A stretch of DNA of 64,000 nt from positions 29,906,271 to 29,970,270 of the forward strand of contig CM077833.1 in the NCBI GenBank assembly GCA_039720395.1, read 5' to 3'. The stretch comes from Liquidambar formosana (taxonomy: Eukaryota; Streptophyta; Magnoliopsida; Saxifragales; Altingiaceae). A program made the translations under genes and the position numbers. This document shows, piece after piece, positions 48,924 to 61,742 of the stretch (positions are counted from its first letter, which is position 1; the number at the start of each line of letters is the position of its first letter). A model generated the notes under the pieces. That model searched no databases. It was not told the DNA's origin and worked only from the letters and a program-made list of their open reading frames with translations.

Positions 48924-49534
48924 TAAAGAAGGGTGAGGATTGGGGAACTTCTTTTGGCATTTTTAAAACAACCCAATGATATGCCCCTAAAGAGACTGCT
49001 CCCAATCTATATATATAACAGAAGAATGGGATTACTATGTAGATGTCACATGTCAACATAAATACTTTTCATTCTTTTTTCTTTCTTTTAAAATCACTGT
49101 TGAAAAACTTTTTTTTGGAAACATTACTTTTTAGAGACCACTTTTTAATTTAATATTGAACAAAGGATATTTCCAATCAACTTGCTACAAATTGACTATA
49201 TGTACTTCTAAATGACTAATAATTTCCTTTTTTTGACATTATGTTGAAAAGTAGTCATTAAAATGTAATGGCCAAAAAGTCTACCATTTGTTATTTCAAT
49301 TATTACTTTCAACACAAAACCCAATACAAAAAAGAAGATGGTATTTTTAGAAAGGTAAAACTTAATAAATGACAAGTCAATGCAATGATAACATTTTTTT
49401 AAATTCCATGTTTTGTCATGACTTATCTTTATGGGATAGAGGGAGTATAAAAACACAATTGTTTTTTTTTTTTTGTTTTTTTTTCTTCTATGTTGTATGT
49501 CTCATATGAAGAAGGGGAAAAAAAAAATTGAAAT

Positions 49535-49735
49535 AAAAGCGGTGTTAGTAACACTGCTTTTCTCACACTGAAAGCGGTGTCATTGATGCCTCTTTTAATA
49601 CACGGAAAGTGGTGTTATTAACGTTGCTTTTAATGCAGGGAAAGGAGTGATTCCGCTAATACAATGAAGCGGTTTTAGTAACATCGCTTTCTGTGTAATA
49701 AAAGCGGCATACTAATACCGCTTTTATTTCAAGTT
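49535..49735. repeat. Second AAAGCGG...CCGCTTT palindrome array, CACTA-like
   Basis: Five or six units share the arms AAAGCGGTGTTA and TAACACTGCTTT or variants within 200 bp, alternating in orientation. They use the same motif as the array at 13.7-14.4 kb but a different spacer. Interpreted as subterminal repeats of a CACTA-type element whose ends are missing. Confidence 0.6.
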
Positions 49736-51086
49736 TTCTTTTTCTTTTTCTTTTTTAACATTGCACCAATGATTATTTTGATTTAATTATTTAATTTATT
49801 TTTTTTATATCTTTTAAATTTAATTGACATATTATATTAACAAAAACATTTTACTATTTTAGGAAATAAGTATTCATTTAATCCATGCATTGCACAAGTT
49901 TTGAAGCTAGTTGGTTGCTAAGGCTAAGTTGGCAAAGGGTATCTCCGTTTGCAATGGACTACATTTTAGGAAGAGTAAGTCCTGAATTAACTCTTGCTAA
50001 ATCCTTAAAATTACTTACATAAGATTTAATGGTTCTCATATGCATTGGAGTTAGGTGATCCATATGGGTTGTGGGGTATTATATAGGTTTGAGGTTAGCC
50101 CAAAGAGTTTCCCCATCATAATTTTTTTTTTTTTTTTTTTTTTGAAAAAATGGCCTAAGTAACTTTTTAGATTTTTATATTTGTTTCTGCTTATTTAAAA
50201 AAACACAAATTGTAAAATCTCCCAATGAGACCCATGTAAAAAACTTATCCCAGTTGGCTTCTTCCTTTTTGGAATGACACTTTAGGTCGTATCTAGATAT
50301 TTCTAAGACTAACTATACATATGAAATATATATTATCTTTATTGTTCTAGAAAATAAAAAAATTATAATCTTGAAGTTGCTCGAACAAGACAGAAAAGTA
50401 TAAAAGATTTGCCATCATTCTTTGTCATGTTAGACCCCTCATTCTTTGAACACGTAAGCATGCAGGTCCACATATCGGATATGTATCAAACACATGTCAG
50501 CATGTTCAGTATTAGAAAAAATAAGCAATTTATTATCACAAAAGTAATGCCTAACTTTTAATTTTTTTGGAGCAATAAGAGGGGTTAAAATGCCTAACCT
50601 ATCTTACTCCTATCTTTTATTTCACTCACCTTCATCACTAAGCTAGTCCACTAAGCTAGTCTTAATAGCTTAATTTGAAACTTTTATGTTAATAAACTTC
50701 CAACAACAATGAGTTCCTAAAACCCTAACGAGGGGATGTTTCATCAGAGATGATCTATTAGTTAGACCTCCACCATGATACCTCAAATAGTAACTTCATC
50801 CAAAATCTAAAAAAATAATAAAAACAAAATGGCAAAATGGCGGTACAGTTTTACAAATTCCAATCCTAATATACAATTCCACTTTTAGTAATTATTATTA
50901 ATTTTTTTTTATGCAAAAAAAATCTATGGTCTTTAAAGTAATTTTAATTTCCGTCTAATATAGTTTATAATCATATTTAATTTGTGTTTTTCCAAGGATC
51001 CATTACAGCTAATTCGGTCCAAAATTTCGTCCACATGAATTGCATTCGAATCAAACAATGGCCAAATATTCCTCTCTTAAATCAAT
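49736..51086. other. AT-rich spacer
   Basis: A T-run lies at about 50122-50143. No coding sequence, and no element with clear ends. Confidence 0.5.
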
Positions 51087-52736
51087 GGGAATTTTGGCCA
51101 AAACCCCCATGTATAAGAGTTCTAAGTTAATAGAACCTATTAAAACTGACGTTTAGTAAAAACCCCATTTGATAGTAAAAAGACTAATACACCCCTGTTT
51201 TTACAAATTGCCTCAATTTACAACCGTACCATCTCCCACACCCGGGCGAAAAATCAGGCTTCTCACCTTCCCACGTTCCATATTTTCTGGCGAAAATATA
51301 GAAACATACAGCACAATCAAATCTTCCAAAAACTCACCTTCCATCGTTAGAATAGCACCAAACATCTATTATAGGGTTTTTTCCTCACGATCAAGCATCC
51401 CCCAACAGAAATACTGCAAGACGGATTGAAGAACACGGATTGAAGACCTAGGGATTTTGATTGTAGAACAAAAGTGCTGAAAAGAGGTGAGTTACTGTTT
51501 CGAAACTGATTTTTCTGTTTATTTCCATGATCGAAATAGTAAAATGGTATGTTTTTAGATTAAATCGTGTGAATAATATTACTAAAAGTAAGTTGGTATG
51601 TTTTTAGATGAGTTTGATCTTGTTTAAATGAAATTTTGTGAACAATATTACAAAAATTTAAACCCAACAGTGAATCAGTCCGTATTGAAACTCCATTTGA
51701 TATATTTGTCATGTAAATATTTGGATTTGTAAAGTAATATAGAATCACGACACTATTTGTTGGGTTTGTATGGGGAAATTTTGCGCTCGAAACCCCATTT
51801 GGTCTTGGTTCTTGTGTGGTTTTGAAAAAATATTAATCTAACTATATATATGGTACTGTTGGTGTCCATAAATTGACCCCAAAATTTAACTAAATTATAG
51901 AAGACAAATTATACACTTTTAACAGCATCACCTTACTGTTTCACATTATTATTTCATCTTTCTGATCTTTGTTATTGTGTGGTTTTGAAAAACGATTGTT
52001 CCAACAGTATATTGTCACTGTTGGTTTGTATATTATGATTATTTGTGAACACAGTAGTAAACCAAAGGCTTTTTAGTACTTGTTGGGCTAATGAATTCAA
52101 TTTAGAGTTGGCTATTTGTTACTCACAAAATTTTTTATGTGCATAAGAACCATTTAACAACATTGACTGCCTATATCATTTGAAATAATTCCGCATGTAT
52201 TGTGTTATAAAATAATATTGACAAATTATACACTTTCAAAAGTAGCAACTTACTATTTCATATTATTATTTTATCATTTACGGTTTCCTTATAATTATTG
52301 ATGTATGAACAGTAAACTGGTAATATTGAAACTTATATTTCCAATTGTGTGTAATTTGATATTGCTTGAAATCATCTTAAAACCATGAAATGTCCACAAG
52401 TAATGTCCACATTGTACCTTTTCCTTTCTCTCAAAATTATTACAATACTATTGTAGATACTAACATATTAAGTTGCATTTATAACGTGTAATGTATGTCT
52501 GTAGTTGTGTTGTGATACAATATATACAATTCTTCATTACAAAGCAGTACCACTTCACTATTGTACAATATTTTTTGAATAGTTCAAGTTTGTAATGTTT
52601 TTTGTTTTGCAACAGTAAACTGGTACTGTGTAATTATTTACAGTAAACTGATACTTTCTGCTGTTATTAATTCATTAAAAAACAGCATTCAAACTGACAA
52701 ATGATATTGTCTGAATGTAGTTGCATTGTTGTGCAG

Positions 52737-53058
52737 ACTTGACTGTGGTATCATAGTGTGCAACCTCATAATGGATTACTTATTTGGTCATCGCATTACG
52801 GAAAGCATGATTGTTAAAGAAGTTCAAAGCTGCAGAAGGGACATCATGCAAGAAATCATTAGGGATGGACCACAAAGCATGGTCGCTAAGCTGGGCCAGA
52901 GAAACAACAACACCAGATGCAAAAGAAGCAATCACAATCAAGCCACTATCTATTGCATATCCAAAAACAAAAGGGAGCAAGAGAAACCAAAGAGGAGTGG
53001 GCAAGAAGTAGTGAATATTGGTTTATTGTACAAAAGTATAGTTACATTTGAATATTGA
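52737..53058 (+). pseudogene. Ulp1-like cysteine protease, C-terminal fragment (in MULE)
   Basis: After an acceptor-like TTGTGCAG the frame reads LDCGIIVCNLIMDYLFGH. The DCG tripeptide and the following hydrophobic helix match the catalytic-cysteine segment of Ulp1/SENP (C48) proteases, with the cysteine codon at 52744-52746. A later RRDIMQEIIRDGP helix fits the end of that domain. The histidine and aspartate parts of the catalytic site are not recognisable upstream, so only a remnant is left; the tail after about 52900 looks non-homologous. Confidence 0.55.
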
Positions 53059-53950
53059 ACATGGGTTTGCTGATTTTTAATTGTTAATATGTCAATTTTT
53101 GTGTTATGAAATCATAACAAAAGGAAATTCATGAATGATATTACAGATTTCTTTCGCCAAATATGATCACTGATGTGTACAAGATTGCCAACAGGTTAAT
53201 TCAATACAATAACTTGTAATGTGGTAATGATTATTGGAATGATTTGCAGTAGTACCACTTTACTGTTGATAGGTTAAAATACCAAGACCATGAACGCAAA
53301 TGCATTAAATATGAACATCATTTTACCGTATGTCTAACAAAGTAATCGACATTGTGGGTTCATATTGAAGATTACAAGATTGGAAAACATGTCAAAGCAT
53401 CACAAATAAGATGTACTCCAACTGTAGTTTACCATAATTCATTTTCCAACAATATCATTTTATTGTTGACAGCTGAAAATACGAAGACCATGCCCTCTTA
53501 AGCATTAACTACCTCCAGTCAATGAACATCATTTTCACACATATCTAATGAAAAATTAACATGGTAGTGGCATTTGCGTAACAAACTTAAATTGGTGTTG
53601 TTTGTTATTTTACATTACGAACAGTATCACTATACTGTTGTAAATTTGAAGTAACATTTGACATATACTCATTGGCTTCATATACGCATCTAAGATCATA
53701 TATTCCAACGTGTATTAGGAACAAAAACAATATCACTCAGTGTCCATAAAATTGGACGTTTTAAAACAAACTATAACAAACTCAAAACATTTAAAACTAC
53801 TAAAACTTATAAAAACAGCCACAAAATTATGCTATATCGGTTCTTGGCATGTCTTCTTATTAGGGGTTCCGAGCCTTCCGCATCTGTCACATTTTATTGG
53901 CCTTATCTTCTCTCCTCTGGAAGGTATCCTTCTATTCTTTGGTCTCCCCA

Positions 53951-54187
53951 CTAGCCTCCCCGCAACTGCCTTCCAATGGACAACATGGTTTTTACATCAA
54001 CATCATTATCTATCATAATCTTCGTATGACTAGGAAGAGAATAAAACAGCCCAATCATCCTCAACCTCAAATTCCTCCACTTCGATAAAACAAACCCTTG
54101 AATATCATCAAAAGATGTGTGTGCATCTACAGGCATAACAGCCGTCCTCCCACCAAAAATACACATTAAACATATATTTTCGTCCAT
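53951..54187 (-). pseudogene. MULE (MuDR-type) transposase, N-terminal fragment
   Basis: The frame starts MDENICLMCIFGGRTAVMPV and continues DAHTSFDDIQGFVLSKWRNL and MIGLFYSLPSH, the characteristic N-terminal domain of plant MULE transposases. It breaks off after 78 residues, and no zinc-finger (SWIM) or DDE catalytic region is found downstream to 53.1 kb. It lies on the opposite strand to the Ulp1-like fragment. Confidence 0.7.
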
Positions 54188-54315
54188 TGCTATCCAAATG
54201 TGTATATTAACCTGAATTACAACGCAAACAGTATCAATTTAATGTGTGAATATAACCAAAACAAACACATATGTACTAAAAACATAATAGCATGTATGAC
54301 ATTTTCACAACAGTA

Positions 54316-54730
54316 CCACTTTACTACACATAAGCCATAAAAATATAATAACAGTATACAGTATCATGATACTACTTACAGCTCAATTTTAACGTACCCC
54401 TATTTCCATCTACAAACAAAGTAAAGCAATTCGTGTGAAAACCACCCAACGCAGTACATTACACTCAAAAAACTTTGAACTACTCGTCTATTTGTGTGAT
54501 ACACATAAACTAACTATAAACCACTTTACTACTCATAAGGCATAAACATGTAATAAACCGTAGACAGTATCATGATACTGTTTACAGTATAATTTTAACA
54601 TACACCCATTTCCATCTAAAAACAAACAAAACAAATCGTGTGAAACTACCACACCTAACACAGTACATCACACTCAAAACTCTTTCAACTGCTCACCTAC
54701 TCATACAAAGCCCACTCAATGCTCGAATGA
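54316..54730. repeat. 206-bp tandem duplication inside the MULE
   Basis: Two diverged direct copies, each with CCACTTTACTA, CAGTATCATGATACT, ATTTCCATCTA, TCGTGTGAAA and CACTCAAAA in the same order, offset by about 206 bp. Confidence 0.75.
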
Positions 54731-55887
54731 CAAATGCATAAAAACATGTAAAAAAATCTCAAAACAAACAAAAATATATGTATACAACTTACATATACAA
54801 CAACGGTGTCCGTATATTGAAATCCACACAAACCTCCATGATATTTCACGAAAAACCTTTAAATCAATACGTTGATCTTCCCCAAATCAACACTTCAACA
54901 CACTTTCACAACTGATTTCACATCTACACTCCAGAAAAATCAACAAAAATCTAGGAAAACTATCAAAATAGACGAAACGAAGAACACCCTCAAACACGAA
55001 CCGAACCCCGTGCAACCGCCTGAAGAGAGAGAAAATTTTGGAATTCAAATTTGAATTCCCTTCATCAGCGCTGGATGAAGAGAAAGAAATATGATGGAGC
55101 TAAAATCTCTCTCCCACGAAATCATATCCCCCCAAAAATAGTTACTTCATGTGTATCTTAAGATGGAAATCTCATTTTCCCATATTTGTTATACAGGAGA
55201 TACGGAATGGTAAAAAAAAGGGTAAAAATGGTATACAAAATCACCTATTTACCTTACCACAAATAAAAACTTAAAAAAAGGGGTTACTAAATTACTAAAT
55301 CTTAAGTAGGGTTTTTTGCTAAAGTTAGGCCCCTAATAGGGGTTATTGCTAATTTTCCCTAAATCAAATCTATCTCATCTTTACCCCCAACATTTGTATA
55401 TAAACTAAATAATTATATGTAATCTTCACCAAATCTTTGAAATAAAAAAAAGTGATATTTGTCTTCTAGCGTTAGCCCACCTGTCTTTGTCCAGTGTACC
55501 CCACCTACCCTTTGTTAATCATTTTAGCTTTAGGTTTCCATCAAATCATATTTTATTAATTTATTCAAACGATTATTGAGTCCACTTGAGGATTTGTCCC
55601 AATAATCATTCAGTTATCCTTAGTTAAGTTTGTAGTCATTTACTACGTAGTTAATACTTAATAGTTGTTTGTATTGAATTGTAATTATCTATCCATAGCT
55701 AATGGTCATTTGTATTGGATTGCAATTATTTATGCATAGCTGGACCAATCTGTAATTCCTCCTGCGTCCCCCATTTCATTGATTCAGATTCCCCCTACCA
55801 TCATCATCAGATGGCACACATTTCTTTTCTTTCTTTATGCTCTCATCAGTGACATCATGTCATCTAACCAATTTTTGGAATCTTTAC

Positions 55888-56075
55888 CCCTCTATTTGGT
55901 CCATGAATTCTAACAAGCAAAAAAAAAAAAATAGGAAAGAAAAAAAAATAAGGAGAAAAGAAAATAGAAAGAAAAGATAAAATCATATTAAACCAAAATT
56001 ATTCTATTTCTTCTTATTATTCTATTTTTTTTTCCTAATTTTCTATTGCAACCAAATAAAAAAAAAAGTACAATT

Positions 56076-56115
<40 letters not shown>

Positions 56116-56154
56116 TTTTTCCTCGATAAAATTCACAAATCAAATAGAGCTTAG
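55888..56154. mobile_element. MITE with CTCTATTTGGTY ends
   Basis: The left end CTCTATTTGGTCCATGAATT is inverted relative to the right, which reads GCTCTATTTGATTTGTGAAT inward. The core is A/T homopolymer and a TA microsatellite. It belongs to the same family as the element at 21171-21388. Confidence 0.55.
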
Positions 56155-56324
56155 GGATATATACATACTAACATTCATATTTATATATAAAGAATTGAAT
56201 TTATGAATTTTTTTTTTTGTAAGAGTTGGGTAGATGCCATCAAACTGTAAGGTTATTGGCCTATTGTAAAAGAGGTTTCTATAATCCTATCATCAATGTG
56301 ATGATGTAAAATTAGGAAATGCTA

Positions 56325-56478
56325 TCTATAATCGTGACGGTTGAACTGTCGCACTCTGAGTGAGCTGTGTACAACACACAACATGAACTCTACATGCGCA
56401 TATCGTGTGTTGTGTACAGCTCACTTACAACGTGATAATTGAAGTGCAAACCATTGCGACTGTAGCTAGAGAGGATAT
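56325..56478. mobile_element. Hairpin element around GTGAGCTGTGTACAACACAC
   Basis: A strong inner inverted repeat (GTGAGCTGTGTACAACACAC on the left, GTGTGTTGTGTACAGCTCAC on the right) sits within weaker inverted outer arms (GGAAATGCTATCTATAATCG and GGATATCCTCTCTAGCTACA read inward). Unassigned MITE. Confidence 0.6.
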
Positions 56479-59400
56479 CCCTATATAAAATTCATGTAAT
56501 AGGGAGATGGAATCAATGCTCAATTGCCGAGAGACATTTGATTGTTCATACACATGGATCCTCATTGCTAGCTGGAGAGCCATTACCCCAAATATTATAT
56601 ATTATTGCTGGTGGAGGAAGTGGGTGAAGAACCTTTTATGTCCAAGGCCTAGGCTACATGCCGATCATTGCAAAAACACTTAGAAAATGTAAATAATTTA
56701 TTATTTTTTATTATTATGTGAAAAAAAATTTATAAATAAGCTTTGGATTCAATATAAGGCTTTGCAATTCACATGAATTGGTTAATTACAACTTTAATGA
56801 AGAAGGCAACAAGAAGTTGGCAAGTGTTGAATAAAAGATCTTATTATTTAAGACGTGATTTATTGTCCATTGAGTTATCGTAAAGTCGTAAATAGATGTT
56901 GAACACATAAATTATAAACATAATAAGAATCTGGTGTTTGACGACATGCATATACGGCATTAACTGTGTTTACCACACACGCGTTTGCATCTCATCGTCA
57001 TGAATGATTTAGATCAACACGGTAGTTTGCAAATCACATGTGATCCGCGTGCTTTTATTTTTGTTTAAATTTGCAAGAAATTGTTAGTCAAAGGAGCGTG
57101 TTTTCAAATAATACCAAAAAGTGCTCTATAAGTAGGAGTAACCCAATCTGTTGGCAGCTAACCTACGGTGAACAAAAATCTAGGAGCCCTCGCACCTCCC
57201 TCCTATGTTTGACGATCAAGCACCTTTTAGGTATACTTGATTGGATTAAAAAATTGGACTTCAAATTATTGAGGCTCTTCAATAATTAATCATCTCTCAC
57301 ATACATGGCCTTTATGATGCAAAGAGTAAGTAGGCCTGGGCTTCATCATCTTCAATTTCGGCACTAATTTTAATTTATTTAAATGAATTTAGAAAATATT
57401 GATACTCATTTGTTCGGATAATGTTAAATTTTGTATCCAAATTTTATTGACAACTTAATTAATCACTCAGAAATTTAATCATAATAATAGTTATCTATAA
57501 TGAGTTAATGTAATGGTCACTCAAAAATTTTATTTTAAAAATAATTGCTTATAGTAATCCGAACAATTAATGACTGTCACATAATTTGAGTAAATAGATA
57601 TAAACAAAATACAGTTTAAAATTTTTGTTCAATTTTTTAATTCAAATGACATGACAATTAACCTAATCAATTAAATTTTTTATCATAAAGTGATTATTTA
57701 TAGTAATATATATATATATATATATAGGGATAGGTCCTAGGTCCTGGGTTAGGGCGTCACTAGCCGCAACGAAAGAAGGTCATCCTTCAGGCTACAGAGC
57801 CCATAAATCTGGGTTCAATTGACCTCACAGATCTTGACCCAACAAAAAAATAAGAATTTGCCCCCACAGTTTCAGGTGTAGGATTGTGAGGTTCGGCTCT
57901 TTGCACACGTGTCCCTTATTAACACTGGTTATATTCGGGCCTTGTCATTAAATGAAATGGACAGATGAACAAACTACCTCGGTCAGAAGTGCTTGCTTAC
58001 TTAAATTATTATTCGTATTTAAATTAAATATTAGCCTTTATATAAAGATTAAACAATCATAATATTATTTTACATAATATTAAAAGTAAAAATATATAGC
58101 TCCGATCGAGATTATTAAAATTAAAAAAAAATTGAATTATCACTGAGGTTATTGAATTAATTTTAAAATTCCTACACTATCAATGTTTTCATTTAGGACA
58201 ATGATCATCATTCTTTACATTTTTGTTATTCGAGAACATGAATTCATGCTTACAGTAAAATCTATTACAACCGTTTAATTTTCATTTAATTGTCCAAATG
58301 AATCCTTAAAAAGAATATAAAAAAATAATAATAATAAAATATGATCAAACTTGAACCTATATTGGGTATCGGGTTAGTGGGTAATTATTACACTAAACCC
58401 AACTTTAAATATATTCTTATTTCCCAGTGGAGGGAGAAGGTTGATTAACATCGATGCCATCCTCACGAATATTCTTACTCCATATAATGCTAGATTTAAA
58501 GAGAAAGATTCATTGGAGTGTGGGGCAAAAGTTAAAGTTACATTAAATAAATAAATAAATAAAATAAAAAATAAAAATAAAAATGGGCAAAATGCAAAGG
58601 AGAAAGCAACAGGGATTGGTTGCCCATGAGCTGACACTGCTGTTCATTATGAGACAACACAGCAAAGCCGTCAGGGAGAGTGGAGAGTCTTCCCTCCAAC
58701 TTGGTTCTTATGATAAAGACAGAGACAAATGCTCGAACTTATAAATGCTTGCATTTAAAAATTAAAACTGTCCCATGCTCTCCCCATCTGTGGGTGCCTC
58801 CTTGAGATATGAAAAGCTTATCAACCCTAGTTCGAATCCAAAGGAGAGTATGGTTAAATTCGTTCAGGTATAATCTTTACTGGTCAGGAATACTTGATAA
58901 TTTTTTATATAATTTTTAAGCTGTTGGATCTTGTAATTCAATAATTTTCCAAAAATTGATGCAGACACTTAATACCATGCTCCCCATTTGTTGCATCTCG
59001 CAGAATAATATGATGAAAAATTTGTTACATCTATTTTTATATTTTTGTGCCTTGATTTAACTGACTTTGAGTTAGTAGCAAGGATTTATAAGAGTTTTTT
59101 TGGAAGAAAAAGGAAAAAAGAAAAAAAAATGCATATTGGATTCTATAGGCTAAAGAACTATCCTTAATTTCGTATAATCTAGACTTTCTTAATTTTTATT
59201 TCATTATTTTAGGGGCATAGGGTTATGAATTTATCGTAAACACCCTTTACAAACACTTGTGAATCACCAAAACACATGCTTTACATTGATTCGTGGCGTC
59301 TCACAACAATTCATAACATGCCACGTAATTTGATAAACACGTATCAATTACAATGTGATTTAGTAACTCATAGAAAAAGTGAAACTTCCGCTGGAATGAC

Positions 59401-60581
59401 TTGGAGGATGTGTTGTTCAATTAATGGGAAAACTAGTCTTAAATGAATGGATGTGTGATTCAATTAAACTAGTTCTAAAATATCAAAGATGTGTGATTGG
59501 TTAGAGGGACAATAGGAAAACTGGTCTTAAATGAATGGAATGCCCAAAAGTAGTGGTGCTATTTGGCACACCCTTCCCCTCGTAAGTTCCAACTGGAATC
59601 TGGCCCAAAGAAGGGAACAGTGTTTGCAGTTTGCACTCGTCCAAATGACAGCAATCGCACGGACTCATCCCCAAAAGGGTAATTGCCACTACTACCATCC
59701 CATGTTTCAAAATTCAGCTTCCTACATTCTAAGTCCCTCTCTTTTCACCTTTTTGTGGGGTGGAAAAAGTTTATGTCGATCCCACCCATTATAAGAAGGT
59801 GAAGAAGAAGAAAACTAACACTTTTGCAAAATGCATTTTACTTAAGAAAATACTTACACCACCGTTTCTTTCTTTCTTTTATTTTTATTTTTATTTTTAA
59901 CGAATGATAGATCAATGGTAAACAAGTGAGTTCCTCATATTTAAGGAAATGTACGTCACCACCCTTCAACACTCTTCATCACATGAGAAAGGTTAGTATT
60001 GATGTATCATTGAACCTATCTCCCATCACAGCATATTCACCTGGCCATAGAGATTAAGGATAACACTATATGCGCTGATTTCATACTCTAACTTTTAGTT
60101 CAATTTGCTCCTGTTTAAGTACCCCAAAAAAAAAAAAAAACCCCCTTCCCTCCATGACATCGACTTATTTCAAACTCAAACATTTATCCCAATTTTCCCA
60201 TAATTTGCTCAAGTTGAGATTGCAGGGAGAATTTAAACAAAAATTAGAACGAGATATTGCCACATGTAACACTTTCCAAAAATTAAAAAATGAAACCATG
60301 TCGCTATGTCCATACGGCATGTGATCTGCTTAATGACACACACCGTAAATTCTGAACCCCCGATCGCCCTGCATCTATCCGATTAATTGTTTTTTTTTTT
60401 TCTAAACAGAAGTTCTATCTCATGATATAGCCCTCTCTCTTCCTCGCCCTCCAAGTTTCAACGCCCCCACCGTCCCGTTCCGACCCCCACTCCACCCCTC
60501 ATTCTCTCACTCAGTTCCTTCTCCTTTCTCTCAACTGCTGACCCGTACGACCTGTCCTTAGCAATCAAGCCAGCAAAAGAA

Positions 60582-61742
60582 ATGAAGATCCAGTGCGACG
60601 TTTGTAACAAAGACGAAGCCTCAGTCTTCTGCTCGGCCGACGAGGCTGCCCTCTGCGACACCTGCGACCACCGCGTCCACCACGCCAACAAGCTCGCCTC
60701 CAAACACCAACGCTTCTCTCTTCTCCTCCCTTCCCCTAAACAATTCCCTCTCTGCGATATCTGCCAGGTACTCGACCTTTAGCCTCCATCATACAAAACC
60801 CACTTGGGATCATTTCCTTTGTCTAGAGTGGAGATTCAATTGATGCTAATTCAGTGTTTTGGTTTATGGGTTTTGTGTTTTTTGTAGGAGAAAAGAGCCT
60901 TCTTATTCTGTCAACAAGACAGGGCAATATTATGCAGAGAATGCGATGTTCCAATACACAAGGCCAACGAGCATACCCAGAAGCATAACAGGTTCCTTCT
61001 CACAGGGGTTAAGCTCTCTGCTACCTCGGGTCTATATTCACCCACCACCACGAAGGCTTCTTTAGCCGACGGTTGCGATTCCGTTCCTGATCTTCAATCT
61101 CAGCCCTCCATCAAGAAGCCCGTCTCTGTTTCTCCCCAAATTTCCCATCCGCCGTCATCGATCCAAAAGACTTCAAATCCAACAGTATCAGCGACAACCG
61201 TGAACAAGGCTGGGTATAATCCATTGACAAGCGATATGGGTTCGACGAGTAGTATATCAGAGTACTTGATTGAGATGCTTCCGGGTTGGCACGTTGAAGA
61301 CTTTCTGGATTCTTCTGCCCCCTTTGGTTTCTGTAAGGTTTGCATACTATACTTTGCATTGATCCTTCCTTCTTTTGTTGTCCCAAAACACATAAAAACA
61401 CTTCTGTTTTAAGAAAACAAATTATTTTCCATTGATCTAAATAAATTTTTTTATGTTATTTTTGGGCAGACTGATGATGGTGTATTACCGTTTCTGGACG
61501 CTGATTTTGAGAGCAATCTGTCATCTTTCAAGTCCAAAAGTTTGGGGATTTGGGTCCCTCAAGTCCCGCCTCTGCCACAGACTCCTCAATACTCTTCACT
61601 GATAAATGGGCAAGTCGGGTTCAAGGAGGCAAAGGAGGCTACAAGCATGAAAGCCAGCAGAAGATGGACTGACGATGGTTTTACAGTCCCACAAGTTAGC
61701 CCTCCATCCACAGGCTCCAAGAGATCTAGACCTTTTTGGTAG
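60582..61742 (+). CDS. Double B-box zinc-finger protein, BBX20/BBX21-like
   Basis: A group IV BBX regulator of light-controlled development (two B-boxes, no CCT domain). Exons 60582-60767, 60888-61337 and 61470-61742, GT-AG, all phase 0, giving 302 residues. B-box 1 starts CDVCNKDEASVFCSADEAAL and B-box 2 starts CDICQEKRAFLFCQQDRAIL; each has the full set of zinc-binding Cys/Asp/His positions, and the first intron falls inside box 2, as is usual for this subgroup. SISEYLIEMLPGWHVEDFLD at about residues 184-203 and a C-terminal RWTDDGFTVPQV ... SKRSRPFW identify the BBX20/21 branch. Arabidopsis BBX20-22 promote photomorphogenesis with HY5 and are targets of COP1; the same role here is inference. 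The frame is intact. Confidence 0.92.

Larger units (their letters stand above)
52310..54580. repeat. Dispersed 16-bp palindromes CAGTA-N6-TACTG
   Basis: Exact arms occur at 52613-52628, 53622-53637 and 54565-54580, the last being a perfect palindrome (CAGTATCATGATACTG). Copies with one to several mismatches lie at 52310, 52545, 52641, 53250, 53450, 54311 and 54359. The centre is usually CCACTT, TCACTA or TCATGA, or the reverse complement. The spacing between the arms is always six bases. Looser relatives occur from about 51.9 kb. All are inside the MULE. Confidence 0.75.
51087..55359. mobile_element. Mutator-like element with MULE transposase and Ulp1 remnants
   Basis: A 4273-bp element. 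The ends are diverged inverted repeats: left GGGAATTTTGGCCAAAACCC; right, read inward, GGGAAAATTAGCAATAACCC. The flanks are TAAATCAAT (51078-51086) and TAAATCAAA (55360-55368), a 9-bp duplication with one mismatch. Inside, the minus strand carries the start of a MULE transposase and the plus strand a Ulp1-type protease fragment. MULEs carrying Ulp1-like genes (Kaonashi type) are known in plants. Most of the transposase is missing, so the copy is non-autonomous. It also holds repeated 16-bp palindromes and a 206-bp tandem duplication. Confidence 0.82.
55369..60581. other. Spacer upstream of the B-box gene
   Basis: AT-rich, with MITE-like foldbacks at 55888-56154 and 56325-56478 and a B-box-like AGTTCGAATCC near 58830. 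The region 60420-60581 is CT-rich and probably the promoter and leader of the B-box gene. No other gene is recognised. Confidence 0.5.

Noticed and set aside
57715..57850. Possible SINE with GGGTTCAATTGACC
   Set aside because: No A-box, tail or target duplication could be identified.
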